This document shows, piece after piece, positions 24,998 through 33,259 of a stretch of DNA of 64,000 nt (the first letter of the stretch is position 1; the number at the start of each line of letters is the position of its first letter). Origin of the DNA: Chryseobacterium sp. (lineage in GTDB: Bacteria > Bacteroidota > Bacteroidia > Flavobacteriales > Weeksellaceae); contig JAITMC010000002.1 in NCBI GenBank assembly GCA_031277615.1, positions 248,001 through 312,000 on the forward strand. The letters run 5' to 3'. Below the pieces are notes generated by a model. It was not told the DNA's origin. It did no database searches and was given only the letters and a program-made list of their open reading frames with translations. The translations under genes were made by a program, and so were the position numbers.

Positions 24998-25486
24998 TTA
25001 TTTTAAATGTTCACTGATTGTTTTTTCCAGATCCTCCCGGCTCATTTCACCGTCATTAAAATGTACTTTCTCTCCGTTCTTATAAAACAGGGTCACCGGA
25101 ATATTTCCGTCCCAGTTCTTCTCAAATTTTGGGATCCAGGTATTCATTCTTTTGATATCGTCCAAAAGGATTACTTCAGCGGTAAGCTTTTTATTTTTTA
25201 TAAATTTAATGACCCGTTCTTTATCGGCCAGCCTGTCAAGTGAGACCAGAACCATTTTAAATCCCGGATTTCCTGAGTTTTTATCATTAACCTCCATGAA
25301 ATGAGGAAGTTCTTTAACGCAAGGGCCACAGGTGGTTGACCAGAAATTGACCACCAAAAACTTATCGGTCTCCTGTTGAATGCGTTTTTTCAGCTCTTCA
25401 TATTTCATCACCTTCAGATCGGTCTGTTGCGCTTTGAATACAGTGATTCCGAGAAATATAAATACAATTGTAATCCAGTTTTTCAT
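24998..25486 (-). CDS. TlpA-like exported thioredoxin (CGPC)
   Basis: 162 residues from the ATG at 25486, giving the signal peptide MKNWITIVFIFLGITVFKAQ. The thioredoxin domain carries the classic redox centre Cys-Gly-Pro-Cys in NFWSTTCGPCVKELPHF at about residues 49-65 and the cis-Pro strand GNIPVTLFY. TlpA/ResA-like proteins are periplasmic reductases or isomerases acting on cysteine-containing clients. First gene of a two-gene operon with the CNHC protein. The peptides at 25710 and 25906 start divergently about 220 bases away. Confidence 0.9.
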   Translation of the reverse strand: MKNWITIVFIFLGITVFKAQQTDLKVMKYEELKKRIQQETDKFLVVNFWSTTCGPCVKELPHFMEVNDKNSGNPGFKMVLVSLDRLADKERVIKFIKNKKLTAEVILLDDIKRMNTWIPKFEKNWDGNIPVTLFYKNGEKVHFNDGEMSREDLEKTISEHLK

Positions 25487-25709
25487 CCTCAAAAATAATA
25501 AATTAGCTGATAATACAAGATTTAAGTCTACAAAAATTTACGTCGAAAATACGTATTTCTCGTTGAATTTCTATTGAAAAATAAAATTCAGCACATCATC
25601 TAAACCCATCATAGACAGAACATTATTTATATTATACCGAAATACACAATAATATTTTAATCACATCGTTTTGAATTATATAAAACATTACACAACCAAT
25701 CAAAATATT

Positions 25710-25874
25710 ATGAAAAAATTAATCACACAAAAAAGAAAGCTCAGTAAAAATGAGCTGAAAGAGATCATTGGCGGAGTACGACCTGTGTGCCCGAGAGTGA
25801 TAAGCTGTACAGACCGTTATACCGGGGAAGAATTATCGGGGGTTCCGGGAATTCAGGACGGATTATGTTGTTAG
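25710..25874 (+). CDS. GG-leader cysteine peptide, paralog 2
   Basis: 54 residues from the ATG at 25710; a longer reading from 25671 adds 13 residues before a typical leader start and is rejected. Leader MKKLITQKRKLSKNELKEII ends in Gly21-Gly22. Core cysteines at 27, 33, 53 and 54 (C-x5-C-x19-C-C), ending in Gly-Leu-Cys-Cys. The leader motif KRKLSKNELKEIIGG is almost the same as KRKLTKHELREINGG in the next gene, so the two are tandem duplicates 31 bases apart and probably cotranscribed. Confidence 0.78.
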   Translation: MKKLITQKRKLSKNELKEIIGGVRPVCPRVISCTDRYTGEELSGVPGIQDGLCC

Positions 25875-25905
25875 CCGTATTTCAATCACCACAAAATCAA
25901 AAAAT

Positions 25906-26061
25906 ATGAAAAACTCCATTCAAAAAAGAAAGCTCACCAAACATGAGCTGAGAGAAATCAACGGAGGAGCCGGAGCCTGTGCAGAAGGTTTATGCAAACT
26001 CAGAGGGGTAAGCCATTTCCTGATTGTCGGCCCGAAAGGTAAAGACGGCTATTGCTGTTAA
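25906..26061 (+). CDS. GG-leader cysteine peptide, paralog 3
   Basis: 51 residues. The leader MKNSIQKRKLTKHELREING G ends in Gly20-Gly21. Core cysteines at 25, 30, 50 and 51 (C-x4-C-x19-C-C), ending in Gly-Tyr-Cys-Cys. The core sequence differs almost completely from paralog 2 apart from the cysteines and the terminal G-x-C-C, which suggests fast core evolution behind a conserved leader. It is followed by a strong terminator shared with mutS. Confidence 0.78.
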   Translation: MKNSIQKRKLTKHELREINGGAGACAEGLCKLRGVSHFLIVGPKGKDGYCC

Positions 26062-26075
26062 CCTGCTCTTTTAAC

Positions 26076-26114
26076 AAAAAAAATGATTGGATTATCCTCC
26101 AATCATTTTTTTTA
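26076..26114. terminator. Bidirectional terminator overlapping the mutS stop codon
   Basis: Nine-base-pair stem (26083-26091 with 26098-26106, ATGATTGGA) with eight A before and eight T after. It ends the peptide 2-3 transcript on the plus strand and mutS on the minus strand; the mutS stop at 26092-26094 lies in the loop, and its last codons form one arm. Confidence 0.88.
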
Positions 26115-28680
26115 TCGCATTCAGCTTCATTAAAGCTTCAATGGGGGTAAGGGTATTGATGTCTATTTTAGTAAGCTCTTCCCTGATATTTTCCAGAACC
26201 GGATCATCCAGCTGGAAGAAGGAAAGCTGCATATTCTCTTCCGTTACCCTTTTGATGCTTTCCGAAGAATTGCTTCCCTGGGTACGGCTTGCCTCAAGGG
26301 TTTTGAGAATTTCATTGGCTCTGTTGACCACTTTCGCCGGCATTCCTGCCAGTTTAGCCACATGGATCCCGAAACTGTGTTCGCTCCCTCCCGGAATCAG
26401 CTTTCTTAAGAAGATAATATTGCCTTTATTTTCTTGGATCGAAACGTGGAAGTTCTTCACACGGTCGAAGTTCACGGTCATTTCATTCAGCTCATGATAA
26501 TGGGTGGCAAACAAAGTTTTGGCCTGTGTAGGATGCTGATGAAGGTACTCTGCAATAGCCCACGCAATAGAAACCCCGTCATAAGTGGAGGTTCCTCTTC
26601 CGATCTCATCCAGAAGAATAAGGCTTCTTTCGGAAATATTGTTGAGGATATTTGCGGCTTCATTCATTTCCACCATAAATGTAGATTCACCGGCGGAAAT
26701 ATTATCGGTAGCTCCTACCCTTGTAAAGATTTTATCCAGTATTCCGATCTCCGCATGTTTGGCTGGAACGAAACTCCCGATCTGTGCCAGAAGACATACA
26801 ATGGCAGTCTGGCGGAGAATGGCAGATTTACCGGCCATGTTCGGTCCTGTAACCATAATAATCTGTTGGGAATCCTTATCTAAAAAGATATCATTCGGGA
26901 TATATTTTTCTCCTAAAGGAAGGGCATTTTCAATGATGGGATGCCGTGCTTCTTTAAGATCAATAGCATAGCTGTCGTTCAGAACCGGTTTGGTATAGCT
27001 TTCAGAAACCGCCAGTTCCGAAAGTCCTGCCGCCACATCAAGCTGCGCAATAATATTGGAATTCCCCTGAATCTGGTCGATATAAATCATTGTTTCAGAG
27101 CATACATTTCTGTACAGCTCATTTTCAAGGACGCCTATTTTCTCTTCAGCTCCAAGAATCTGATTTTCATATTCTTTCAGCTCTTCGGTAATATAGCGTT
27201 CTGCGTTCACCAGGGTCTGTTTTCTTACCCATTCAGCCGGAACTTTATCTTTATGGGTATTTCTTACTTCAATAAAATACCCGAAAACATTATTAAAATC
27301 AATTTTAAGACTGGAAATTCCTGTTCTTTCAATTTCTCTCTGGCACATTTCATCCAGGAAGCCTCTTCCCTTGCTCTGAAGCCCTCTTAAACGGTCCAGT
27401 TCTTCAGAAACACCTTCTTTAATGATATTTCCTTTAGCTATATTCACAGGAAGCTCTTCATTAAGACGGCTCTGCAGAAGTTTAATCAGCTCTTCCAGAT
27501 CATACAGCGGCTCAAGCCATGCCAGTACATCGGCGTGAGGGTGAAGCAAACCTTTGATGGTATGGATATTCATCAGGCTCTGGCGCAGATACCCTAATTC
27601 TTTGGGTGATATTTTCTCTGCGGCCAGCTTTCCCATCAGACGGTCAAGGTCCGAAATAGATTTCAGGAGCTGGCAGATTTCATATTTAAGGCTGTCATTT
27701 TCGTTTAAAAAGTCGATAAGGGAAAGCCTTCTTGTGATCTCCTCTACAGATTTCAGCGGAAGAATAATTCTCCTTCTCAACAGTCTTCCTCCCATGGGAG
27801 TCGCTGTTTTATCAATAATATCCAGAAGTGATTTCCCTTGTGGATTACTCGGATAAACGATTTCCAGATTTCTCAGGGTGAAATTATCCATCATCAGGTA
27901 ATCCTCCTGCGGAATCGTTTGCAGCCTGGTGATATGGGCAAGCAGATTATGATGGGTATCTTCCACCAGATAAGCAAAAATAGCTCCTGCTGCTGTAATG
28001 GCCAACGGAAGATTTTCTACCCCGAATCCTTTTAAGGAATTGGTTTTAAAGTGGGTGGTAAGCTTTTCATAGGCAAAATTATACTGGAAAGCCCAGTCTT
28101 CCAGCTTAAATGCACTTTTGTTTTTCAGCTGTTCCGGCATCTGGACGCTTCGCTGGTAAATGATCTCGCTTGGATCAAATGTACTGACGATATGCAGAAG
28201 CTTGTCTAAATTTCCTTCACTCACCAGAAATTCACCGGTAGAAATATCCACCAGGGCAATCCCGTACTTTTCTTTTTCTTTATGAAGGGAAAGAAGGAAG
28301 TTATTCTTTTTAGAATTAAGGACCTGATCATTAAAGGTAACCCCCGGTGTAACCAGTTCTGTAACGCCTCTTTTCACAATTCCTTTCACCATTTTAGGAT
28401 CTTCCAGCTGGTCGCATATCGCTACCCTCATTCCGGCTCTCACCAATTTCGGAAGATAAGAATCCACAGAGTGATGCGGAAATCCCGCCAGCTCTATGCT
28501 TCCCTCTCCATTGGCTCTTTTGGTAAGAACAATTCCCAGAATCTGGGAGGTTTTCACGGCATCCTGCCCGAAAGTTTCATAGAAGTCCCCTACCCGGAAC
28601 AGCAGAAGGGCATCAGGGTATTTTGCCTTGATGGTATTGTACTGCGTCATAAGCGGGGTTTCCTTCTTCGTCTTTGCCAT
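26092..28680 (-). CDS. mutS: DNA mismatch repair protein MutS
   Basis: 862 residues, full-length MutS. The mismatch-reading Phe-x-Glu is at Phe33-Tyr34-Glu35 (GDFYETF). Connector, lever and clamp domains follow, and the C-terminal ABC-type ATPase has Walker A GPNMAGKSAILRQ, Walker B LILLDEIGRGTSTYDG and the conserved FATHYHEL. It binds mismatches and recruits MutL. The gene is transcribed alone. A -7 box lies just upstream at 28697-28704. Confidence 0.98.
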   Translation of the reverse strand: MAKTKKETPLMTQYNTIKAKYPDALLLFRVGDFYETFGQDAVKTSQILGIVLTKRANGEGSIELAGFPHHSVDSYLPKLVRAGMRVAICDQLEDPKMVKGIVKRGVTELVTPGVTFNDQVLNSKKNNFLLSLHKEKEKYGIALVDISTGEFLVSEGNLDKLLHIVSTFDPSEIIYQRSVQMPEQLKNKSAFKLEDWAFQYNFAYEKLTTHFKTNSLKGFGVENLPLAITAAGAIFAYLVEDTHHNLLAHITRLQTIPQEDYLMMDNFTLRNLEIVYPSNPQGKSLLDIIDKTATPMGGRLLRRRIILPLKSVEEITRRLSLIDFLNENDSLKYEICQLLKSISDLDRLMGKLAAEKISPKELGYLRQSLMNIHTIKGLLHPHADVLAWLEPLYDLEELIKLLQSRLNEELPVNIAKGNIIKEGVSEELDRLRGLQSKGRGFLDEMCQREIERTGISSLKIDFNNVFGYFIEVRNTHKDKVPAEWVRKQTLVNAERYITEELKEYENQILGAEEKIGVLENELYRNVCSETMIYIDQIQGNSNIIAQLDVAAGLSELAVSESYTKPVLNDSYAIDLKEARHPIIENALPLGEKYIPNDIFLDKDSQQIIMVTGPNMAGKSAILRQTAIVCLLAQIGSFVPAKHAEIGILDKIFTRVGATDNISAGESTFMVEMNEAANILNNISERSLILLDEIGRGTSTYDGVSIAWAIAEYLHQHPTQAKTLFATHYHELNEMTVNFDRVKNFHVSIQENKGNIIFLRKLIPGGSEHSFGIHVAKLAGMPAKVVNRANEILKTLEASRTQGSNSSESIKRVTEENMQLSFFQLDDPVLENIREELTKIDINTLTPIEALMKLNAIKKMIGG

Positions 28681-28696
28681 AATAAAAAATGAGGCC

Positions 28697-28704
28697 CAAA
28701 TTTA
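28697..28704 (-). promoter_or_regulatory. -7 box (TAAATTTG) of mutS
   Basis: CAAATTTA on the plus strand reads TAAATTTG on the minus strand, 17 bases upstream of the mutS ATG. No TTTG at the expected distance. Confidence 0.4.
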
Positions 28705-28820
28705 AAAAAAAATAAGTTCACGCTTCGTAATTTATAGGGAAATTAATCGCCATCCGGAGATATTGTTGAGTGCTGATATGCCTCAGAACAAAATATTTAT
28801 CGTATTTTTCAGTAAAAAAT

Positions 28821-29354
28821 ATGATGACCTATCCGGTATTGGAAACTGAAAGACTTATTTTAAGACAGCTTACTCCTGAGGATGCAGAAGATCTGTTTGA
28901 GTACTTCTCTCTTGATGAAGTGATGGAATATTATGATCTGGCGCCTTTTAAAACCATTGAAGAGGCCCGGAATATCATCAAACATTTCAACAGTGAATTT
29001 GAAAAAGGAAAAGGTTTCCGTTGGGCCCTGGAATTAAAATCTGTAAAAAAAGTCATAGGAACCTGCGGGTATCATAACTGGTATAAAGAACATTTCAGGG
29101 CAGAGATCGGCTACGAACTGAATCCTGTATTCTGGAGAAACTCCTATATGAAAGAAGCCCTCCTCCCGATCCTTACCTTCGGATTTGAAAGCATGGAACT
29201 CCACCGCGTAGATGCGTTTATTGATCCGGCCAATATTGCCTCCGAGAAGCTTTTAACTTCCTTAAATTTCAGCAAAGAGGGCATCCTGAAGGATTATTTT
29301 TTCGAGAAAGGACGCTTTGTAGATGCAACCATTTTCGGGCTGGTGAATGAGTAA
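28821..29354 (+). CDS. GNAT acetyltransferase, RimJ/RimL type
   Basis: 177 residues from the ATG at 28821 (MMTYPVLETERLILRQLTPED). The opening ETERLILR is the hallmark of the RimJ/RimL-like GNAT group; AEIGYELNPVFWRNSYMKEA holds the acetyl-CoA site and VDAFIDPANIASEKLL the C-terminal part. It could modify ribosomal protein N-termini or small molecules; the substrate is unknown. It is transcribed alone. Confidence 0.88.
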   Translation: MMTYPVLETERLILRQLTPEDAEDLFEYFSLDEVMEYYDLAPFKTIEEARNIIKHFNSEFEKGKGFRWALELKSVKKVIGTCGYHNWYKEHFRAEIGYELNPVFWRNSYMKEALLPILTFGFESMELHRVDAFIDPANIASEKLLTSLNFSKEGILKDYFFEKGRFVDATIFGLVNE

Positions 29355-29380
29355 GGGTGATGGGTTCCGGAAGACGGATG
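29355..29380 (+). repeat. Purine-rich GATGG/GGAAG repeat directly after a stop codon
   Basis: GGGTGATGGGTTCCGGAAGA followed by CGGATG starts at the base after the acetyltransferase stop codon and points the same way. It faces a sister copy at 29527-29558 that follows the converging gene. Confidence 0.5.
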
Positions 29381-29526
29381 TTTTTTGAAGTATGAACGAT
29401 ACAACTCTTCTCCAATGCTTTGCTGAAGCTGATTATTAAAGAAAAGACGTGAACAAAATGATCATTCATCTTCCCAACCTATTCATTACAATGATGGCCC
29501 CCCAGAAGTACAAAGAGGGACCGAAC

Positions 29527-29558
29527 ATCCATCCTCCTTCTTCCAGCACCCATCATCC
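29527..29558 (-). repeat. Purine-rich GATGG/GGAAG repeat after the JmjC-like gene
   Basis: Read on the minus strand: GGATGATGGGTGCTGGAAGA then AGGAGGATGGATG, five bases past the stop of the gene ending at 29564. With the copy at 29355 it forms a loose inverted repeat of about 200 bases between two convergent genes. Confidence 0.5.
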
Positions 29559-29563
29559 AAAAA

Positions 29564-30442
29564 CTATTTCCCTTTCTTCAAATAGTTCTCCAATGCTTCA
29601 GAGCTTTTCTCATAGGCCCATTTCTGCTTATAATTTACCCACTTTTCTTTAAACAGTTTACGCAGAAGCTTATCGGTATACCTCATGATAAAAACGTGAT
29701 AAAGCATGTTGGCAAATACAGAAGGCTTATTGGGAAGAGCCCTCAGCGAAAGGGAAAAACCAGGCTCAAGATAACGGTTGAAATGCCAGAAAGCCCCGGG
29801 AATGAAAAGGGCATCCCCATGTTCCATAAAAATCTCATATCCTTTGGCATATTTCAGGGCCGGAAACTTTTCGTAGTCAGGATTTTCATAATCCACATCA
29901 TAGATGGTATGAACCGATAACGGCACTTTATATAAAAATGGAGACTGCTTCTGATCAAACAGCAGGATTCTCTTTTTTCCTTCAAAATGAATATGCATAA
30001 AATCGCCCAGGTCCACATCATAATGCATGAGCACATGAGCTTCGCTGCCCCCGAAGAATAAAGTAGGCAGTCTTTTAAAAAACTTCATTCCCAGATCCGG
30101 ATAGGTGAAATTCTTCAGCAGCTCCGGCAGCCGGTCTGTAATGATGTAGAAGAAGATCCGCAGATCTGAAGGTTTACTCTTAATGGTATCAATATATTCC
30201 TTCATCTTCATATGCGTTACCGGCGCATCCGAGCTTTTTGAAGCATCTGCCGGCTTATTGTCATATAACGGAACCTCCTGATCCCCTGCTTTTTCACGGA
30301 TATAGGCAAGGTTCCACCGATCGAAAGCATCCCACCGGCTTGCAAAATTTTTAATCAGAAGCGGCTTCTGCTTTTTAAAATAATTTTTCTGAAAGTCTTC
30401 TTTGGTGATATCATTAACTACATCTACGTTTTTGAGGATCAT
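29564..30442 (-). CDS. JmjC/cupin-like Fe(II) dioxygenase-type protein
   Basis: 292 residues of the cupin-like JmjC group related to FIH and eukaryotic tRNA or protein hydroxylases. The N-terminal region KKQKPLLIKNFASRWDAFDRW is the typical entry. The metal ligands appear as His-Tyr-Asp (LMHYDVDLG, near residue 140) with a distal His in PGAFWHFNRYL. EHGDALFIPG is the conserved strand before it. By analogy it hydroxylates a protein or other substrate with 2-oxoglutarate, but the substrate is unknown. It is transcribed alone. Confidence 0.85.
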   Translation of the reverse strand: MILKNVDVVNDITKEDFQKNYFKKQKPLLIKNFASRWDAFDRWNLAYIREKAGDQEVPLYDNKPADASKSSDAPVTHMKMKEYIDTIKSKPSDLRIFFYIITDRLPELLKNFTYPDLGMKFFKRLPTLFFGGSEAHVLMHYDVDLGDFMHIHFEGKKRILLFDQKQSPFLYKVPLSVHTIYDVDYENPDYEKFPALKYAKGYEIFMEHGDALFIPGAFWHFNRYLEPGFSLSLRALPNKPSVFANMLYHVFIMRYTDKLLRKLFKEKWVNYKQKWAYEKSSEALENYLKKGK

Positions 30443-30678
30443 TTTTATCTTTGTTATTTAATGCGAAATAAAAATAGTGTTTTTTTGAAATCTGCGGAAA
30501 TTTTTAAAACCAATACCGGTTATCATTTTCCATCACGCTTAATTTAGACAGTATGGATAGATAATGACTCAATCATAATTGTGGGTCATCCTGACTGTTA
30601 GGTGAAATTTTAAATTTTGGCATAGGAATAAATCTTCATGAATTTTATTTTTTAGATTTTTTTTTGGAACTTTACCCT

Positions 30679-31686
30679 ATGGAGGACAATATCCAAAACT
30701 TTATTCTTTATACAACGCCCAATGGGGAGGTAAAACTGAATGTATTATTACAGAATGAATCTGTCTGGCTTACCCAAAAAGCTATTGCAGAGTTGTTTGG
30801 TGTCCAGAGACCAGCAATTACCAAACATTTAAAGAATATATTTGAAGACAGAGAATTAGAAGAAAATTCAGTGAGTTCCATTTTGGAACATACTGCTTCA
30901 GATGAAAAAAAATACGAGACAAAGTTTTATAATCTCGACGCTATTATTTCAGTAGGCTACCGGGTAAATTCCTCCAAAGCAACACAGTTCAGAATCTGGG
31001 CAACCCAAACTTTAAGAGAATATATCATTAAAGGATTTGTTTTAGATGACAGCCGATTGAAGCAGGGTCAGACAATATTTGGCAGGGATTATTTCAAAGA
31101 ACTTCTGCAGAGAATACGCTCGATCAGAGCCAGTGAAAGGAGAATATATCAACAGGTTACTGACATCTTTGCTGAGTGCAGTATAGATTATGATAAGAAT
31201 TCAGAAGTAACCAGGGAATTTTACGCAATGGTTCAAAATAAATTTCATTATGCCATAACCGGAAAAACAGCACCGGAAATCATTTATTCCTCTGCGGATA
31301 AATCCCTGGAAAATATGGGCCTGACGACTTGGAAAAATGCTCCCAACGGCAGAATTTTAAAACAGGATGTTGTGGTTGCCAAAAATTATCTTCAGGAAAA
31401 AGAAATTCAGCTGTTAGAAAGAACAGCTACCGGATATTTTGATTATATAGAGGGTCTCGTTGAAAGACAAAATACATTCACTATGCAACAATTGGCAGAA
31501 AGTGTGAATAAGTTTCTGAACTTTAATGAATATAAAATACTGGAAGGCAAGGGAAAAATTTCCAAAATTGCAGCAGACAGAAAAGCTATTGAAGAATATG
31601 ATGTCTTCAACAAAACTCAAAAGATTATTTCAGATTTTGATAAAGAAATAAAAAAAATAAAATCTCCCAAAAACAAAAAATCCTAA
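30679..31686 (+). CDS. RhuM family protein
   Basis: 335 residues from the ATG at 30679; a TTG at 30664 would add five residues. The RhuM signature is clear: SVWLTQKAIAELFGVQRPAITKHLKNIF (given here in two parts: SVWLTQKAIAELFGVQ, RPAITKHLKNIF), YNLDAIISVGYRVNS and FRIWATQTLREYIIKGF. The N-terminal half resembles a helix-turn-helix plus KilA-N/Bro-like module. The name comes from a Salmonella pathogenicity-island gene; no activity is settled. Members are patchily distributed and often near mobile or restriction genes. Here it stands alone between core genes, suggesting acquisition by transfer. Confidence 0.88.
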   Translation: MEDNIQNFILYTTPNGEVKLNVLLQNESVWLTQKAIAELFGVQRPAITKHLKNIFEDRELEENSVSSILEHTASDEKKYETKFYNLDAIISVGYRVNSSKATQFRIWATQTLREYIIKGFVLDDSRLKQGQTIFGRDYFKELLQRIRSIRASERRIYQQVTDIFAECSIDYDKNSEVTREFYAMVQNKFHYAITGKTAPEIIYSSADKSLENMGLTTWKNAPNGRILKQDVVVAKNYLQEKEIQLLERTATGYFDYIEGLVERQNTFTMQQLAESVNKFLNFNEYKILEGKGKISKIAADRKAIEEYDVFNKTQKIISDFDKEIKKIKSPKNKKS

Positions 31687-31716
31687 GGAGATCCAAAATG
31701 TACATATAAAGAGTTT

Positions 31717-32595
31717 ATGAGAGTCTATAACACCAAACATTTCCTGAAAATCCTTTTCAGTCTGCATAAAAGTGACACCCTGAAAATCCTGTTTCCGAGC
31801 ATGATCCTTGTAGGACTGTACTCCTGGGGAATTGAATATCTGGAAGTTGAGTACTTCCATCTCACTTCCAAATCAGCCGTCAGCAATGTAGGAATGATCC
31901 ATTCATTACTGGGTTTTGTATTATCGCTTTTGCTGGTTTTCAGAACCAATACGGCTTATGACCGATGGTGGGAAGGAAGGAAGCTTTGGGGAAAGCTCGT
32001 GAACGACACCAGAAACTTTGCCATAAAGATCAATACAATTTTGGGAGACCACCGTCAGGATGCAGAACAGATTTCAAGGTATTTGAAATACTTTCCCCAC
32101 TTTTTAGCCAAGCATCTATCCAAAGAATCCACAAGGCTGGCTCTGGACGAAGATTATACCGAAATAGAAAAATCACTGAAAAATCATGGTCCGAGTGAAA
32201 TCGTGATTCTTTTAAGCCATAAACTGAATCAGTTAAAAAAAGAAGGCAAAATCACGGAGGTTGAAATGCTGTATCTGGATACCCAGCTCTCGGGTTTTCT
32301 GGAAGTATGCGGAGGCTGTGAAAGAATTAAAAACACTCCCATTCCTTATTCTTACTCTTCTTTCATCAAGAAGTTTATCATCCTGTATGTATTTGCCCTG
32401 CCGATTGCCTATGTGATCACTATCGGACTTTTCATGATCCCGCTTACTGTTTTTGTTTATTATGTTCTGATGAGTCTGGAACTGATTGCAGAAGAGATTG
32501 AAGATCCGTTTAATAATGATGAGAACGATATTCCGATGGAAACAATAGCTCAGAATATTGAGAAAAATGTTCATCAGATCATGGGTAAAAAATAA
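31717..32595 (+). CDS. Bestrophin-family ion channel
   Basis: 292 residues. Bestrophins are pentameric anion (or cation in bacteria) channels of the inner membrane. Visible features are the span IHSLLGFVLSLLLVFRTNTAYDRWWEGR with the family signature NTAYDRWWEGRKLWG, and the late hydrophobic pair FALPIAYVITIGLFMIPLTV. The C-terminus with AEEIEDPFNNDENDIPM is the conserved acidic belt that contains the calcium clasp in eukaryotes. It follows rhuM by 30 bases and is probably an unrelated neighbour. Confidence 0.92.
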   Translation: MRVYNTKHFLKILFSLHKSDTLKILFPSMILVGLYSWGIEYLEVEYFHLTSKSAVSNVGMIHSLLGFVLSLLLVFRTNTAYDRWWEGRKLWGKLVNDTRNFAIKINTILGDHRQDAEQISRYLKYFPHFLAKHLSKESTRLALDEDYTEIEKSLKNHGPSEIVILLSHKLNQLKKEGKITEVEMLYLDTQLSGFLEVCGGCERIKNTPIPYSYSSFIKKFIILYVFALPIAYVITIGLFMIPLTVFVYYVLMSLELIAEEIEDPFNNDENDIPMETIAQNIEKNVHQIMGKK

Positions 32596-32620
32596 AAATC
32601 AACCTTAAAGGTTGATTTCT
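32596..32620. terminator. Shared hairpin between convergent genes
   Basis: Eleven-base-pair stem (32596-32606 with 32608-32618, AAATCAACCTT and its complement) lying over the 3' ends of the bestrophin gene and of the converging exported-protein gene, followed by CTTT on one side and TTATTTTTT on the other. Confidence 0.6.
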
Positions 32621-33204
32621 TTGAGTTCGCCGTCCTGTTTTATTTCTACAAACTTACTTTCACGGTTGGCCGCTGAGTAGCCATAGAAGAAGGTCTGGTA
32701 AATGGGTGAAGAATACATATATCCTCCCATCCCGTTGTAGGTATCCGTTCTTCCGGTCTGCTGCTGATAGCTTGCTGTTGCCGTGAAATTAACGATGGTT
32801 TCAAGGTAATACTTACCGGGTTTAAGTTTTTCAAATTTAAATCTGCCGTGATCATCCGTTAAAGCTTCAATTTTATATTTGAAGGCTTCTTCCGACATAT
32901 AAACTGTGGTTTTCCGGTTCTCATATTTCTTTCTCATGTTATAGAACTCCTCAAAATAAGGGGTTACAGGAAAAAGCATCACCACCGTTCCTTTGGGAGC
33001 ATAGTGTTTTGTTCCGAACACGGGTTTTATTCCCCAGTTATTTTTCTGTTTGGTGGAAGCCACTCCTTCTATGGTAGAATTTCCGAAGCTGAGCATATCC
33101 CGGGCCATCTTTTTATCAAAGAAAGCCTGTGGAAAATAAGTATTCTGTGCCTTTGCAAAAATAAAAGTCAGTACAAACAGCAGTAAAGCAGATATTTTTT
33201 TCAT
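32605..33204 (-). CDS. Exported protein with a carboxypeptidase-regulatory-like domain
   Basis: 199 residues from the ATG at 33204 (signal peptide MKKISALLLFVLTFIFAKAQ); a TTG at 33222 is less likely. A prealbumin-like beta-sandwich at about residues 75-145 is suggested by APKGTVVMLFP, ALTDDHGRFKFEKLKPGKYYLE, a typical Gly-Pro-turn pattern of CarboxypepD_reg-like domains. The C-terminal part is Tyr/Ser-rich. It is probably periplasmic or surface-bound, of unknown function. It diverges from the MORN-repeat gene with separate -7 boxes between them. Confidence 0.75.
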   Translation of the reverse strand: MKKISALLLFVLTFIFAKAQNTYFPQAFFDKKMARDMLSFGNSTIEGVASTKQKNNWGIKPVFGTKHYAPKGTVVMLFPVTPYFEEFYNMRKKYENRKTTVYMSEEAFKYKIEALTDDHGRFKFEKLKPGKYYLETIVNFTATASYQQQTGRTDTYNGMGGYMYSSPIYQTFFYGYSAANRESKFVEIKQDGELKEINL

Positions 33205-33219
33205 GCTAATATTTTTAGT

Positions 33220-33245
33220 CAAATATAACTATTTTACTATTTTTG
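33220..33245. promoter_or_regulatory. Divergent promoter pair
   Basis: Two perfect TAnnTTTG boxes lie back to back: TATATTTG on the minus strand (33220-33227) for the exported-protein gene and TATTTTTG on the plus strand (33238-33245) for the MORN gene. Each is about 15 bases from its start codon. The boxes are too close for both -33 regions to be used independently, so the two genes may compete for polymerase. Confidence 0.55.
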
Positions 33246-33259
33246 AAATAAAAAAATCT

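Noticed and set aside
24102-26061. Lanthipeptide or other modified-peptide cluster
   Set aside because: The cores have cysteines, but no LanM/LanB-type, radical-SAM or YcaO gene is near; disulfide peptides are the simpler reading.
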